Shown: in pieces, positions 46,040 to 55,677 of the stretch
How positions within the stretch are numbered: position 1 is the first letter of the stretch
Layout of the letters: every line of letters starts with the position of its first letter
Assembly: GCF_024323335.1 (NCBI RefSeq)
Contig: NC_066584.1
Location: forward strand, 233,322,994 to 233,386,993
Direction: 5' to 3'
Source: Lathyrus oleraceus
Taxonomy: Eukaryota; Streptophyta; Magnoliopsida; Fabales; Fabaceae
DNA length: 64,000 nucleotides
Notes under the pieces: model-generated
What the model saw: only the letters and a program-made list of their open reading frames with translations
Told to the model about the DNA's origin: nothing
Database searches by the model: none
Program-made: the position numbers and the translations under genes

Positions 46040-47480
46040 CCACATCCAGACATCGAAAGATGATGAATGGGAATATAAATCACAACTAGACGTCAACGGA
46101 CGACTAGGAAAAACTCGACGTTTATCGAAACCAACGAAGAGGTAACCAGACATCAACAGATGAATGGTAAGAGATACAACCATACGCCAACGGACGAAAT
46201 GGGAAAAACTCAACGTTTACCGAAACCAACGGAGAGGTGACCAGACATCAACGGATGAATGGGAAGACTCGACCAGACGTCAACGGACGAACGGGAGAAG
46301 CTCGACGTTTATCGACACCAACGGAGAAAGGTGACCAGACATCAACGGATGAATGGGAAGACTCGACCAAACGTCAACGGACGAACAGGAGAAGCTCGAC
46401 GTTTATCGACACCAACGGATAAAGGTGACCAGACATCAACGGCTGAATGAGAAGACTCGACCAGACGTCAACGGACGAACGGGAGAAGCTCGACGTTTAT
46501 CGACACCAACGGAGAGGTGACCAGACATCAACGGATGAACTGGGAAGACTCGACCAGACGTCAACGGACGAACGGGAGAAGCTCGACGTTTATCGACACC
46601 AACGGAGAAGGAGAAGCTCGACGTTTACTGACGACTCTACCGGGGAACGACCAGACATTAATGAATGACTGGGGAATAGGATATACAATCAGACGTCAAC
46701 GAACGACTGAGAAAAACTCAACGTTTATCGAAACCAACGGAGAGGTAACTCTTGGGGAGAAAGATAATACCGCCAATCGTCAACAGACGATGGGGAAAAA
46801 CTCAACGTTTATCGACACCAACGAAGAGGTGGATCCTGGGGAGAAAGATAATATCGCCAATCGTCAACGGACGATGGGGAAAAACTCAACGTTTATCGAC
46901 ACCAACGGAGAGGTGGATCCTGGGGAGAAAGATAATACCGCCAATCGTCAACGGACGATGGGGACAAACTCGACGTTTATCGACACCAACAGAGAGGTGG
47001 ATCTGACTGGAAAACAACTACACGTCAACGGACGAACAGGAAACACTCATCGTTTATCAACACCAACGGGGAGGTGACTCTGAGGGGAAATATATCACTA
47101 TAAGTCAATGGACGTATAGGAAAAACTCACTGTTTATCGTCACCAACGGAGAGGTAACCCTTGTGGGGAAAAAATGAACACAACCAATCATCAACGAGCG
47201 ATCGGGACAAACTCAACGTTTACCGACACCAACGGAGAGGTGAATCTAAGGGGAATCAACAGGCGTTAACAAATGACCTGTGGGGAACAACCATACGTCG
47301 ACGGACGAATGGGAAAAACTCAACGTTTATCGACACCAACGGAGAAGGAGAACTTTTCTGGGGAAGAATAAAGGGTATTACAAACATCGAAAGATGATGT
47401 TTACCGACCTCAAAAGAAGACCAGACATTAACGAATGACTGGGAAAGACTCGATGTTTACACTGAAAGAATGGTGTTGAC
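46040..47480 (-). repeat. Tandem repeats (~84-95 bp) built of small covarying hairpins
   Basis: Plus-strand units alternate CCAGACGTCAACGGACGAA, GAAGCTCGACGTTTATCGAC, ACCAACGGAGAGGTGA and CCAGACATCAACGGATGAA. Period about 94 bp at 46278-46560 and about 84 bp (with CTGGGGAGAAAGATAAT) at 46760-47000. The inverted repeat at the start of each unit is CGTC-AACG-GACG in many copies, CATC-AACG-GATG at 46246, CATC-GAAA-GATG at 46051, CATT-AATG-AATG at 46656, and CATT-AACG-AATG near 47425. Confidence 0.9.
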
Positions 47481-47559
47481 CGACACCAAAGAAAGAACAC
47501 ACGCGGGTGCTGACATGACACTGACCGGTATCACAAGATGACATCTATGTCAGGGCAAG

Positions 47560-48660
47560 GCTAAACACTTGCTGGGGATCTCACTGGGGAGAAACAAGCT
47601 TTCCTTCCAACTGCGGGTATGGAAATAAACCTCTCTGGGGGTACCAATCCTGAATACTGTCTATCAAGGGCAACTGTAGCAAACGTGTTGTACAGGTGTT
47701 GAACAATGATCCGCCTCTGCCGGGGATACGGTCTGATTAAGTTTAACACATGAATGCATATGTTTGGTTTTTTTTTGGCGTAATGCTCCATATTTAATGG
47801 AAATGCTACGCATTTTGAGGATGCGATGATCACTACATGCAAAATGCAAAGGATGAACTCCGGCTGGGGAGCCAAGAGATCAGATATTCCAACTCTGTGG
47901 CGAAAATCTGTCTGAGGAATACTCTGCGAGGAGAGCAGCGACTTCTCACTCATGCTGGAGAATGGCATCACTGCAGGGAAAAGGATAGACTCCACTGGGG
48001 ACATCCTTCATACGATCCGATCCACTCGGGGACTCTGCTTGGGAAACAATCAAAGCAACTCCGCTGGGGAATAAACAAGGCGACTTCACTGGGGGAGAGT
48101 AGCCAATCCACAGGTAGGATAAACACTGCTGGAGATAAATTTCACTGAACCCGCTCCACTCGGGGACTTGCTGAGGAAAATCATCACCACAAACCTCTGC
48201 TCGGGAGATCTGCTAAGGGAACATATTCAACCCTGACGGGAACAGGCACACACGACCTTACTGGGGAAAGGCCCACACCACTCTGCTGAGGAGAGCATAA
48301 CTCTGTTGGGGAAAATAACATACCAGACCATGCTGGGGATATACATTCACAACCCTGCTGGGGAAAACGTTCACAACCATGTTGGGGATAACAGTACTTC
48401 GAATCCGACTGCTGGGGAACAACACCATTCCACTGGGGGAACGTGCTTACTCCGCTGAGGATACAACATCCTTCCAGCTCAGTGGGGATAAACAATCTTC
48501 AGACTCAGCTGGGACCTCAACTGGGGAAAGCAACCCACTTCCAGGTCTGCTGGGGAAATAAAAGACATTATCCACAGCCGTCTCTGCAGGGGAATATAGC
48601 TCTGATAGCTTCCAAACCGGCTTGGGGAAATATCTGCTGGGGAATCGTCCTCAAAGGTGA
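47560..48660 (-). repeat. Degenerate CTCTGCTGGGGA repeat zone (PBS-complementary in element sense)
   Basis: Plus strand shows CTCTGCTGGGGA-like words every 25-40 bp. Exact GCTGGGGA occurs at 47571, 47863, 48063, 48332, 48357, 48411, 48549 and 48636. In the element's own sense (minus) this reads TCCCCAGCAGAG, identical to the tRNA-Arg acceptor end and complementary to the Ogre PBS. Confidence 0.85.
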
Positions 48661-49171
48661 CGACCTGCAAAACAACACATCATACATGCCCCAGGGGATT
48701 GCATGGACAAGATATGCTCAAGTGTCCTCGACATTCAAAATGATTTTCAAATTTTTTATCCCTCTGCACGTTATTGTCTAGCCTTCATGTTTTATTATGC
48801 AATGTTTATCAAAAATTCGGACGTTTTTGCAAACAAAACAGTAAAATAAAAACAAGAGAGCTATTTATCTGAATAACGACTTTTATTGATTGAAAATGTG
48901 CCTGAAAAGGCAAATACATCGGGAAGCAATTCCTAGAAAGAGGTAAATGCGCACAAAAGGAAAAAAATCTATCCTAATGGCAATGCGAACACGACATTCA
49001 CTATTTCCCAATTCTGTTATAACTCACAGATCATCAGTTTTCCTCCCAACTCCTTTGCTTTCTGAGAAGAATGACTGGACCGATCACATCTTTCGAGATG
49101 GCAGACGATGAAGCGCGATGAAGTACAGATAACTCAGACTGTAGTCTTCGCTTTAAATCCCTCTTTTGGCT

Positions 49172-49364
49172 GGATCGCCCTTTCGGGTTTTCAATCCACC
49201 GGGATACCCATTTTTGCCTAAGCCGCCCTTGCGGGTTTTCGACTTACCGGGTGTACAAATTCTTTTCATTTTTATCCCTAATTTTTGCCCGAACCTTTTC
49301 TTTCGGTTTTTTGGTTCGCCGGGATGCCCTTTTTTGCCTGGACTCTTTTATTCTTTTTGTCCAG
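49172..49364 (-). repeat. Array of four stem-loops downstream of element F pol
   Basis: Minus strand, in order from the pol stop: F1 49364-49338 (CTGGAC/GTCCAG), F2 49318-49290 (CGAACC/GGTTCG), F3 49246-49219 (TAAGTC/GGCTTA with inner CCC-GCAA-GGG), F4 49197-49172 (GGATT/GATCC with inner CCC-GAAA-GGG). Each is followed by GGCAAAA or close variants. Only 10 bases separate F1 from the pol stop. Confidence 0.85.
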
Positions 49365-49373
49365 CGGGTCAAT

Positions 49374-49429
49374 TTATGCGAAGTATTTTTTGACTACATC
49401 TGAGTTAACAGGGGACAGGAAATCTTCAC
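49374..49429 (-). pseudogene. Element F pol, last codons separated by the chromovirus insertion
   Basis: Minus strand reads EDFLSPVNSDVVKKYFA then TAA at 49376-49374. It continues the pol frame that is broken at 57441; Ogre E has the same ending (PVNSDAVKK). The five bases TTCAC at 49425-49429 are the target duplication. Confidence 0.88.
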
Positions 49430-49559
49430 TGTAACACCCCGATGAAATAAGGCTAATTATTTAATTTAAATTAATATAATATTTATTAATTTAATTAATT
49501 AATTGGAAATATTATTGGATTATTATTATTATTATTTTGGAATAATAATTATTGGAAAA

Positions 49560-49566
49560 TATATAA
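49560..49566 (+). promoter_or_regulatory. Chromovirus G TATA box
   Basis: TATATAA about 130 bp into the LTR; the copy in the 3' LTR is at 55808-55814. This would make U3 short and R long. Confidence 0.5.
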
Positions 49567-50006
49567 GTTGGAATAAGGAAAAAGAGTTTTCATTTTGTAA
49601 AAGGGTTTTACGTGAAAACTGAGAAGCTGCAGAGAAGAGGATAAAGGGGCAAAGAGGAAGAACCAGAGAGCAAAGGTTGGAGAAGAGCTTGGAGCTTAGA
49701 GATTTTGCCGGATTAACTCAGGTAAGGGGGGTTTATCGTCGTTTGATGGGTATTATAGATTAACATGTCATGGGTAGTGATAGCCGTTGAATTGACCCTA
49801 ATTGGGATTATGAATACTGGAAAATTACGTTGGATGAAACTGTGTTTAGGATGTAATTGAATATGTGTTTGGGTTAGTTGTGAATTTCCGAACGTATAGC
49901 TTTTTACGGAATTGGAATCGGAGGTCCGGAAGTCCTCCAACGGCGGAAAATGCGGAGAACTCTGCATTCTGCCTTGTGTTAGCGCAGGGACTGCTGTTTT
50001 GCCTGC

Positions 50007-50163
50007 GTTAACCGGTTAACCCAGGGTGTTAACCGGTTAACACTGTTATATTTTGTGAAAATGTTCTGTTTTGCCTGCGTTAACCGGTTAACACCGTTGC
50101 GTGTTGCCAGAAAATGTATTTTTGTCCTGCGTTAACCGGTTAACCCAGGGCGTTAACCGGTTA
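50007..50163. repeat. Five GTTAACCGGTTAAC palindromes in G 5' LTR
   Basis: A 14 bp perfect palindrome occurs in pairs separated by CCAGGGT/CCAGGGC (50007, 50029; single 50079; 50131, 50152, approximate starts). The 3' LTR has three full pairs (56256-56433). Each palindrome is two inverted GGTTAA words, the core of GT-1 (trihelix) sites. Confidence 0.9.
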
Positions 50164-50449
50164 ACACTGTTGGAAATTGGAAAATTTGATATTTTAATGT
50201 TGTGAACATAATTGGTGATTGGCATATTCTCGTTGATTTCGATGAGTAATTTTGTTGAGTTTATGTTATGAAGTGTTGATATAAATATGTTGATAAGTTG
50301 TGTTAAGTTGTTGAAAATACTGAGTTGTAGGCTTGATGAGCCAACGTTGATTATAAGTTGATTATGTTGAAAACATTGTTGTGTTGCTGTTATTATTATG
50401 TTGTCGGAATTTAAAGTCGTGTATGCCATGTACATTCATATGCATTAAG

Positions 50450-50531
50450 TCGGAGCTTTGCTCACACCACGTTGGCCTGGATTGGCAAAAATCGGAGCTT
50501 TGCTCACACCACGTTGGCCTGGATTGGCAAA
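50450..50531. repeat. 42 bp direct repeat in G LTR
   Basis: Two copies of TCGGAGCTTTGCTCACACCA-CGTTGGCCTGGATTGGCAAA; same at 56719-56800 in the 3' LTR. Confidence 0.95.
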
Positions 50532-51172
50532 TTTTAAGTTGAAAGTTGAAGGCTTATGCCTTGATGCCCACTAAAATGGCAATGATTTTAAGTTGGGAGT
50601 TTTACTCCGAATGGTACCACATGCATGACGAGTCGAGTCTCATTTGAGTTGCATTTTATGTTGTTATTGAGTTGCATTTTACGTTGTTATTGAGTATGAT
50701 ATTTGAGTTGATGTGCCGTTACTGAATGCATGATACGATTAGGGTGATTAACGTGTAAATTTACTTAACATAACATGATAATTTATAATGTTTGTTATAT
50801 CGATTGAGGAACTCACCCTTACAACTATTTTTCAGGTAACGAGCAGTGAGTGAGTAGAAGCTAGTGCCTGGAGTCTAGTGTAGTCTACTTAGTGGGTCGT
50901 GCTCTGATAGATGTAACATCGGGACGGGATGTTTTAATTGTTTATTGTTGATTGTTGAACCTTTTTACCTGTAAAACGTTATATGTTTTGAATGGTTGGT
51001 TGATTCTATCCGCTGCGAATTATGCAAAAATGTTGTTTTGATTAAATAAAGAGCATGACAGTTTTTATGGTGTGAAATGTTGTGTGACACCCTTGGTGCA
51101 TGATTACTCTGATATATATATATATTTGTTGTTATTAAATAATTGGGGTATTTTAGAAGGGTGTTACATTAG

Positions 51173-51184
51173 TGGTATCAGAGC
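51173..51184 (+). other. Chromovirus G primer-binding site
   Basis: TGGTATCAGAGC four bases after the LTR, complementary to initiator tRNA-Met. Confidence 0.92.
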
Positions 51185-51283
51185 AGGTCGGTCTGTCCGG
51201 CCAGTTGTCGTGTCGTTACTGTCTAAAAATTGTGTAATTGTTACTAGTCTAACTTTTAAGTTGTGTTGTATTGATAAGTTGAA

Positions 51284-54200
51284 ATGGCTGGAAGGAATGA
51301 CGCTGCAATGGCTGCCGCAATGCAAGCGATGGCACAACCTGTGCAGAATTTGCCAAATGCTGGTGGTGATGCTGGATCACGTAGCTTGGTGACTTTTCAG
51401 AGAGAGAATCCGCCGGTGTTTAAAGGGAAGCATGATCCAGATGCAGCCTTGGGATGGTTGAAAGAGATTGAGAGAATCTTCCGTGTTATGGATTGCACTC
51501 CAGCTCAGAAGGTTCGGTATGGTACTCACATGCTAGCAGTCGAAGCTGATGACTGGTGGCTAGAGACTCACGAGAGGTTGACCGTGGCAGGTGAAGTCAT
51601 TACTTGGGATGTATTCCGTAGGGAATTTCTGAGAAAGTATTATCCGGAAGATGTCCGTGGTAAGAAGGAAATTGAGTTCCTTGAGCTGAAGCAAGGAAAC
51701 ATGTCTGTCACTGATTATGCTGCGAAATTTGTGGAGCTGTCCAAATTTTATCCTCATTACACTGGTGCTGGTGCTGAATTTTCAAAGTGCATCAAGTTTG
51801 AAAATGGACTGTGCTCTGAAATTAAGAAGGCTGTTGGGTATCAGAAGATACGCATTTTTACTGAATTGGTTGATAGCTGCAGGATATTTGAAGAAGACAA
51901 TAATGCTCATTACAAGATTGTCAGTGACCGCAGGGGCAAGCAACATCAAAATCGTGGCAAGCCGTATGATGCCCCAGTGGGAAAAGGGAAACAAGGAGCT
52001 GCTCCGGCTCAGAGGACTAGTAGGGGAGGTGCTCCTGTTGGTATAGTTTGTTTCAAATGTGGTCAGGCTAGTCATAAGAGTAATGTATGCACTGCTGAAG
52101 TAAAGAGGTGTTTTCGCTGTGGTAAGATTGGTCATGCAATAGCTGATTGCAAGCACAAGGAAGTGATTTGTTTTAATTGTGGCGAAGAAGGGCATATTGG
52201 AAGTCAGTGTCAGAAGCCAAAGAAATCTCAGACTGGGAGGGTGTTCGCATTGACCGGAACTCAAACCTCCAGTGAGGACAGACTTATCCGAGGTACGTGT
52301 TATATTAATGGCTTTCCTCTTGTAGCTATTATTGACACAGGTGCGACTCATTCCTTTATATCTTTGGATTGTGCTGTGAAACTTAAGTTAGAGATATCTG
52401 AGATGTTTGGTAGTATGGTGATTGATACTCCTGCGAAGGGTTCAGTGACTACTACTTCGGTTTGTTTAAATTGTCCTTTGAGTATTTTTGGTAGAGACTT
52501 TGGAATGGACCTAGTGTGTCTTCCACTAGTGCAGATTGATGTTATTCTGGGTATGAACTGGTTGGTGTTTAACCGAGTTTCTATCAATTGTTTTGATAAG
52601 ACTGTGGTCTTTCCTGAGAGTGAGGAAGGAAAGAGTTTGTTTCTATCAGCAAGGCAAGTGAATGAGGAAGTAGCTGATGGGGCAGAGTTGTTTATGCTGT
52701 TAGCGACTTTGGAGGCTAAAGGTAAACTGGTGATTGGCGATCTAGCCGTGGTGTGTGATTTTCCTGATGTGTTTCCGGAAGAGGTGAATGAATTACCACC
52801 AGAACGCGAAGTGGAGTTCTCGATTGATTTGGTGCCGGGTACTAGGCCGATATCGATGGCTCCGTACCGTATGTCTGCTGTTGAGTTAACTGAATTGAAG
52901 AGTCAGTTGGAAGATCTGTTGGATAAGAAATTTATTCGTCCGAGTGTGTCACCGTGGGGTGCACCAGTGCTATTGGTTAAGAAGAAAGAAGGTACTATGA
53001 GGTTGTGTGTGGACTACAGGCAACTGAATAAAGTGACGATCAAGAATCGGTATCCTTTGCCGAGGATTGATGATTTGATGGATCAGTTGGTTGGTGCAAG
53101 TGTGTTCAGCAAAATAGATTTGAGATCTGGGTATCATCAGATACGTGTGAAAACTGAGGATATTCAGAAGACTGCTTTCAGAACAAGGTATGGACATTAT
53201 GAGTATTCTGTAATGCCTTTTGGTGTGACTAATGCGCCTGGAGTATTTATGGAGTACATGAATAGGATTTTCCATCCGTACCTAGACAAGTTTGTGGTGG
53301 TGTTTATTGATGATATTTTGGTGTATTCGAAATCTGAAGAAGAGCATGCTGAACATTTGAGAGTGGTTTTAGAAGTTCTACGAGAAAAGAAGTTATTTGC
53401 TAAACTATCCAAGTGTGAATTTTGGTTAGAAGAGGTTAGTTTTCTTGGTCATGTGATTTCAAGAGGTGGCGTTGCTGTTGATCCTTCTAAGATAGAAGCG
53501 GTATCTAAGTGGGAAGCTCCGAAGTCTGTTGCTGAGATTCGAAGTTTCCTTGGTTTGGCTGGTTATTATAGGAAGTTCATTGAAGGATTTTCTAAGTTGG
53601 CGTTGCCATTGACGATGTTGACTAGGAAGGGACAAGTGTTTGTTTGGGACTCAAAATGTGAAGAAGGTTTCCAAGAGTTAAAGAGAAGGTTAACTACTGC
53701 TCCTATTCTGACATTACCGAGTTCGTCGGAATCATTTGAAGTTTACAGTGATGCTTCATTGTTGGGTTTGGGTGGTGTGTTGATGCAGAATAAGCAGGTT
53801 ATAACTTATGCTTCGAGACAATTGAGGGTTCATGAGAGGAACTACCCGACGCATGATTTAGAGTTGGCGGCTGTGGTATTTGTTCTGAAGTTATGGAGGC
53901 ATTACTTGTATGGGTCAAGATTTGAGGTTTTCAGTGACCATAAAAGTTTAAAGTATTTGTTTGATCAGAAAGAGCTGAATATGAGACAGAGAAGATGGTT
54001 AGAGTTTCTGAAGGATTATGACTTTGGTTTGAATTACCATCCGGGTAAAGCAAACGTAGTGGCTGATGCATTGAGTCGGAAATCATTACATATGTCTATG
54101 CTAATGGTTAAGGAATTGGATTTAATTGAGCAGTTTAGAGACTTGAGTTTGGTGTGTGAGAGTACTCACAACAGTGTTAAATTGGGAATGTTGAAGTTAA

Positions 54201-55635
54201 CAAGTGGTATTCTGGATGAGATCAGAGAGGGTCAGAAATCCGATGTGCTTTTGGTTGATAAGTTGACTCTGGTGAATCAGGGTCAAGGTGGCGAATTTAG
54301 AGTTGATGAGAATGATGTTTTGAAATTTGGTAATCGGGTGTGTATTCCGGATGTTACCGAGCTTAAGAAGAGTATTCTTGAAGAAGGACATCGTAGTGGG
54401 TTGAGTATTCATCCTGGAGCTACGAAGATGTATCATGATTTGAAAAAGTTATTTTGGTGGCCGGGAATGAAGAAAGAAATTGAGAGTTTTGTTTATTCCT
54501 GTTTGACTTGTCAGAAGTCAAAGATTGAGCATCAGAAGCCGTCTGGGCTAATGCAACCGTTGGCTATTCCAGAGTGGAAGTGGGATAGTATCAGTATGGA
54601 TTTTGTTTCGGGTTTACCAAGGACAAGTAAGAATTTTGAAGCTATTTGGGTGATTGTTGACAGATTGACAAAGTCGGCTCATTTCATTCCGATCAGAATG
54701 GATTATCCGTTAGAGAGATTAGCCGAGTTGTATATTGAGAAGATTGTAAGTTTGCATGGTATTCCGTCTAGTATTGTTTCGGACAGAGATCCTAGATTTA
54801 CATCGAAGTTCTGGGAAGGTTGCAGAGGGCTTTGGGAACTAAGCTGAGATTGAGTTCTGCATATCACCCGCAGACTGATGGTCAGACTGAGAGGACGATT
54901 CAGTCATTAGAGGATCTTTTGAGAGCTTGCGTTTTGGAGAAGGGAGGTGCTTGGGATTGTTATTTACCTTTGATTGAGTTTACCTACAACAATAGTTTTC
55001 ATTCGAGTATTGGTATGGCACCGTTTGAAGCTTTGTATGGTAGGAGATGTCGGACACCTTTATGTTGGTATGAGTTCGGTGAGAGTGCTGTGGTTGGACC
55101 GGAGATTGTTCAACAGACTACAGAAAAGATTAAGATGATTCAGGAGAAGATGAGAATTGCTCAGAGTCGTCAGAAGAGTTATCATGACAAGAGAAGGAAG
55201 TCACTTGAGTTTCAAGAGGGAGATCATGTGTTTCTTCGTGTTACTCCGATAACTGGTGTTGGTCGAGCTTTGAAGTCAAAGAAGTTGACACCTCGATTTA
55301 TTGGTCCTTATCAGATTTTGGAGAGGATAGGAGAGGTAGCCTATCGTATCGCTTTACCGCCGTCACTTGCGAATTTGCATGAGGTTTTTCATGTGTCTCA
55401 GTTGAGGAGGTACATTCATGATCCGTCGCATGTGATCCCAGTAGATGATGTACAGGTGAGAGATAACCTGACTGTTGAAATATCGCCTATGAGGATTGAG
55501 GATCGAGAGTTGAAGCAGTTGCGGGGTAAAGAGATTGCCTTAGTGAAAGTAGCCTGGGGAGGACCAGCAGGTGGCAATGTGACTTGGGAACTTGAGAGTA
55601 AGATGAAGGAGTCTTACCCAGAGTTGTTCGCTTGA
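51284..55635 (+). pseudogene. Chromovirus G gag-pol polyprotein, one frameshift in integrase
   Basis: ATG at 51284 ([20 protein letters not shown]). Gag (Retrotrans_gag) about residues 50-200. Three CCHC knuckles at about 255-310 ([42 protein letters not shown]), where one or two are common. Protease [10 protein letters not shown] near 350. RT about 540-720 with [20 protein letters not shown] and catalytic FIDD. RNase H from [11 protein letters not shown] near 822. Integrase zinc domain about 1040-1085, core with MDFVSG and SDRDPRF. At about 54818 a single base is missing compared with the usual WEGLQRALG reading, so the frame ends at 54847 and the rest lies at 54820-55635 in another frame. 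That part holds the end of the integrase core (SAYHPQTDGQTERT), the C-terminal region and a chromodomain near the end (LVKVAWGGPAGGNVTWELES), TGA at 55633. The chromodomain is expected to direct integration to heterochromatin. Otherwise intact. Confidence 0.96.
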
Positions 55636-55664
55636 GGTATGTTTTCGAGGACGAAAACTCTTTT

Positions 55665-55677
55665 AGTGGGGGAGAGT
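55665..55677 (+). other. Chromovirus G polypurine tract
   Basis: AGTGGGGGAGAGT directly before the 3' LTR. Confidence 0.9.

Larger units (their letters stand above)
45848..49171 (-). other. Element F 3' UTR
   Basis: 3.3 kb of non-coding sequence between LTR and pol. It opens with the PPT (45848-45863, minus GAATAGGGGCAGC), then the hairpin tandem repeat 46040-47480, then the CTGCTGGGGA repeat zone 47560-48660, then 0.5 kb with nothing recognised. Open frames of up to 186 codons inside it follow the repeats and lie on both strands. Confidence 0.85.
49430..51168 (+). repeat. Chromovirus G 5' LTR (1739 bp)
   Basis: TGTAACACCCC...GGGTGTTACA; the terminal 9 bp form an inverted repeat (TGTAACACC/GGTGTTACA apart from one base). 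It contains TATATAA at 49560-49566, five GTTAACCGGTTAAC palindromes (50007-50163), a 42 bp direct repeat (50450-50531) and AAATAAAG near 51045 as a possible poly(A) signal. Confidence 0.96.

Noticed and set aside
46517..47077. 186-codon plus-strand open frame
   Set aside because: Encoded by the tandem hairpin repeat and antisense to element F; its protein is periodic (FIDTNGE units) and matches no family.
47561..48004. 147-codon minus-strand open frame in F 3' UTR
   Set aside because: Runs through the PBS-complementary repeats, has no recognisable domain, and overlaps equally long frames on the other strand.
50088..50435. 115-codon minus-strand frame, repeated at 56357-56704
   Set aside because: Lies within the chromovirus LTR, present twice only because LTRs are duplicated; no domain.
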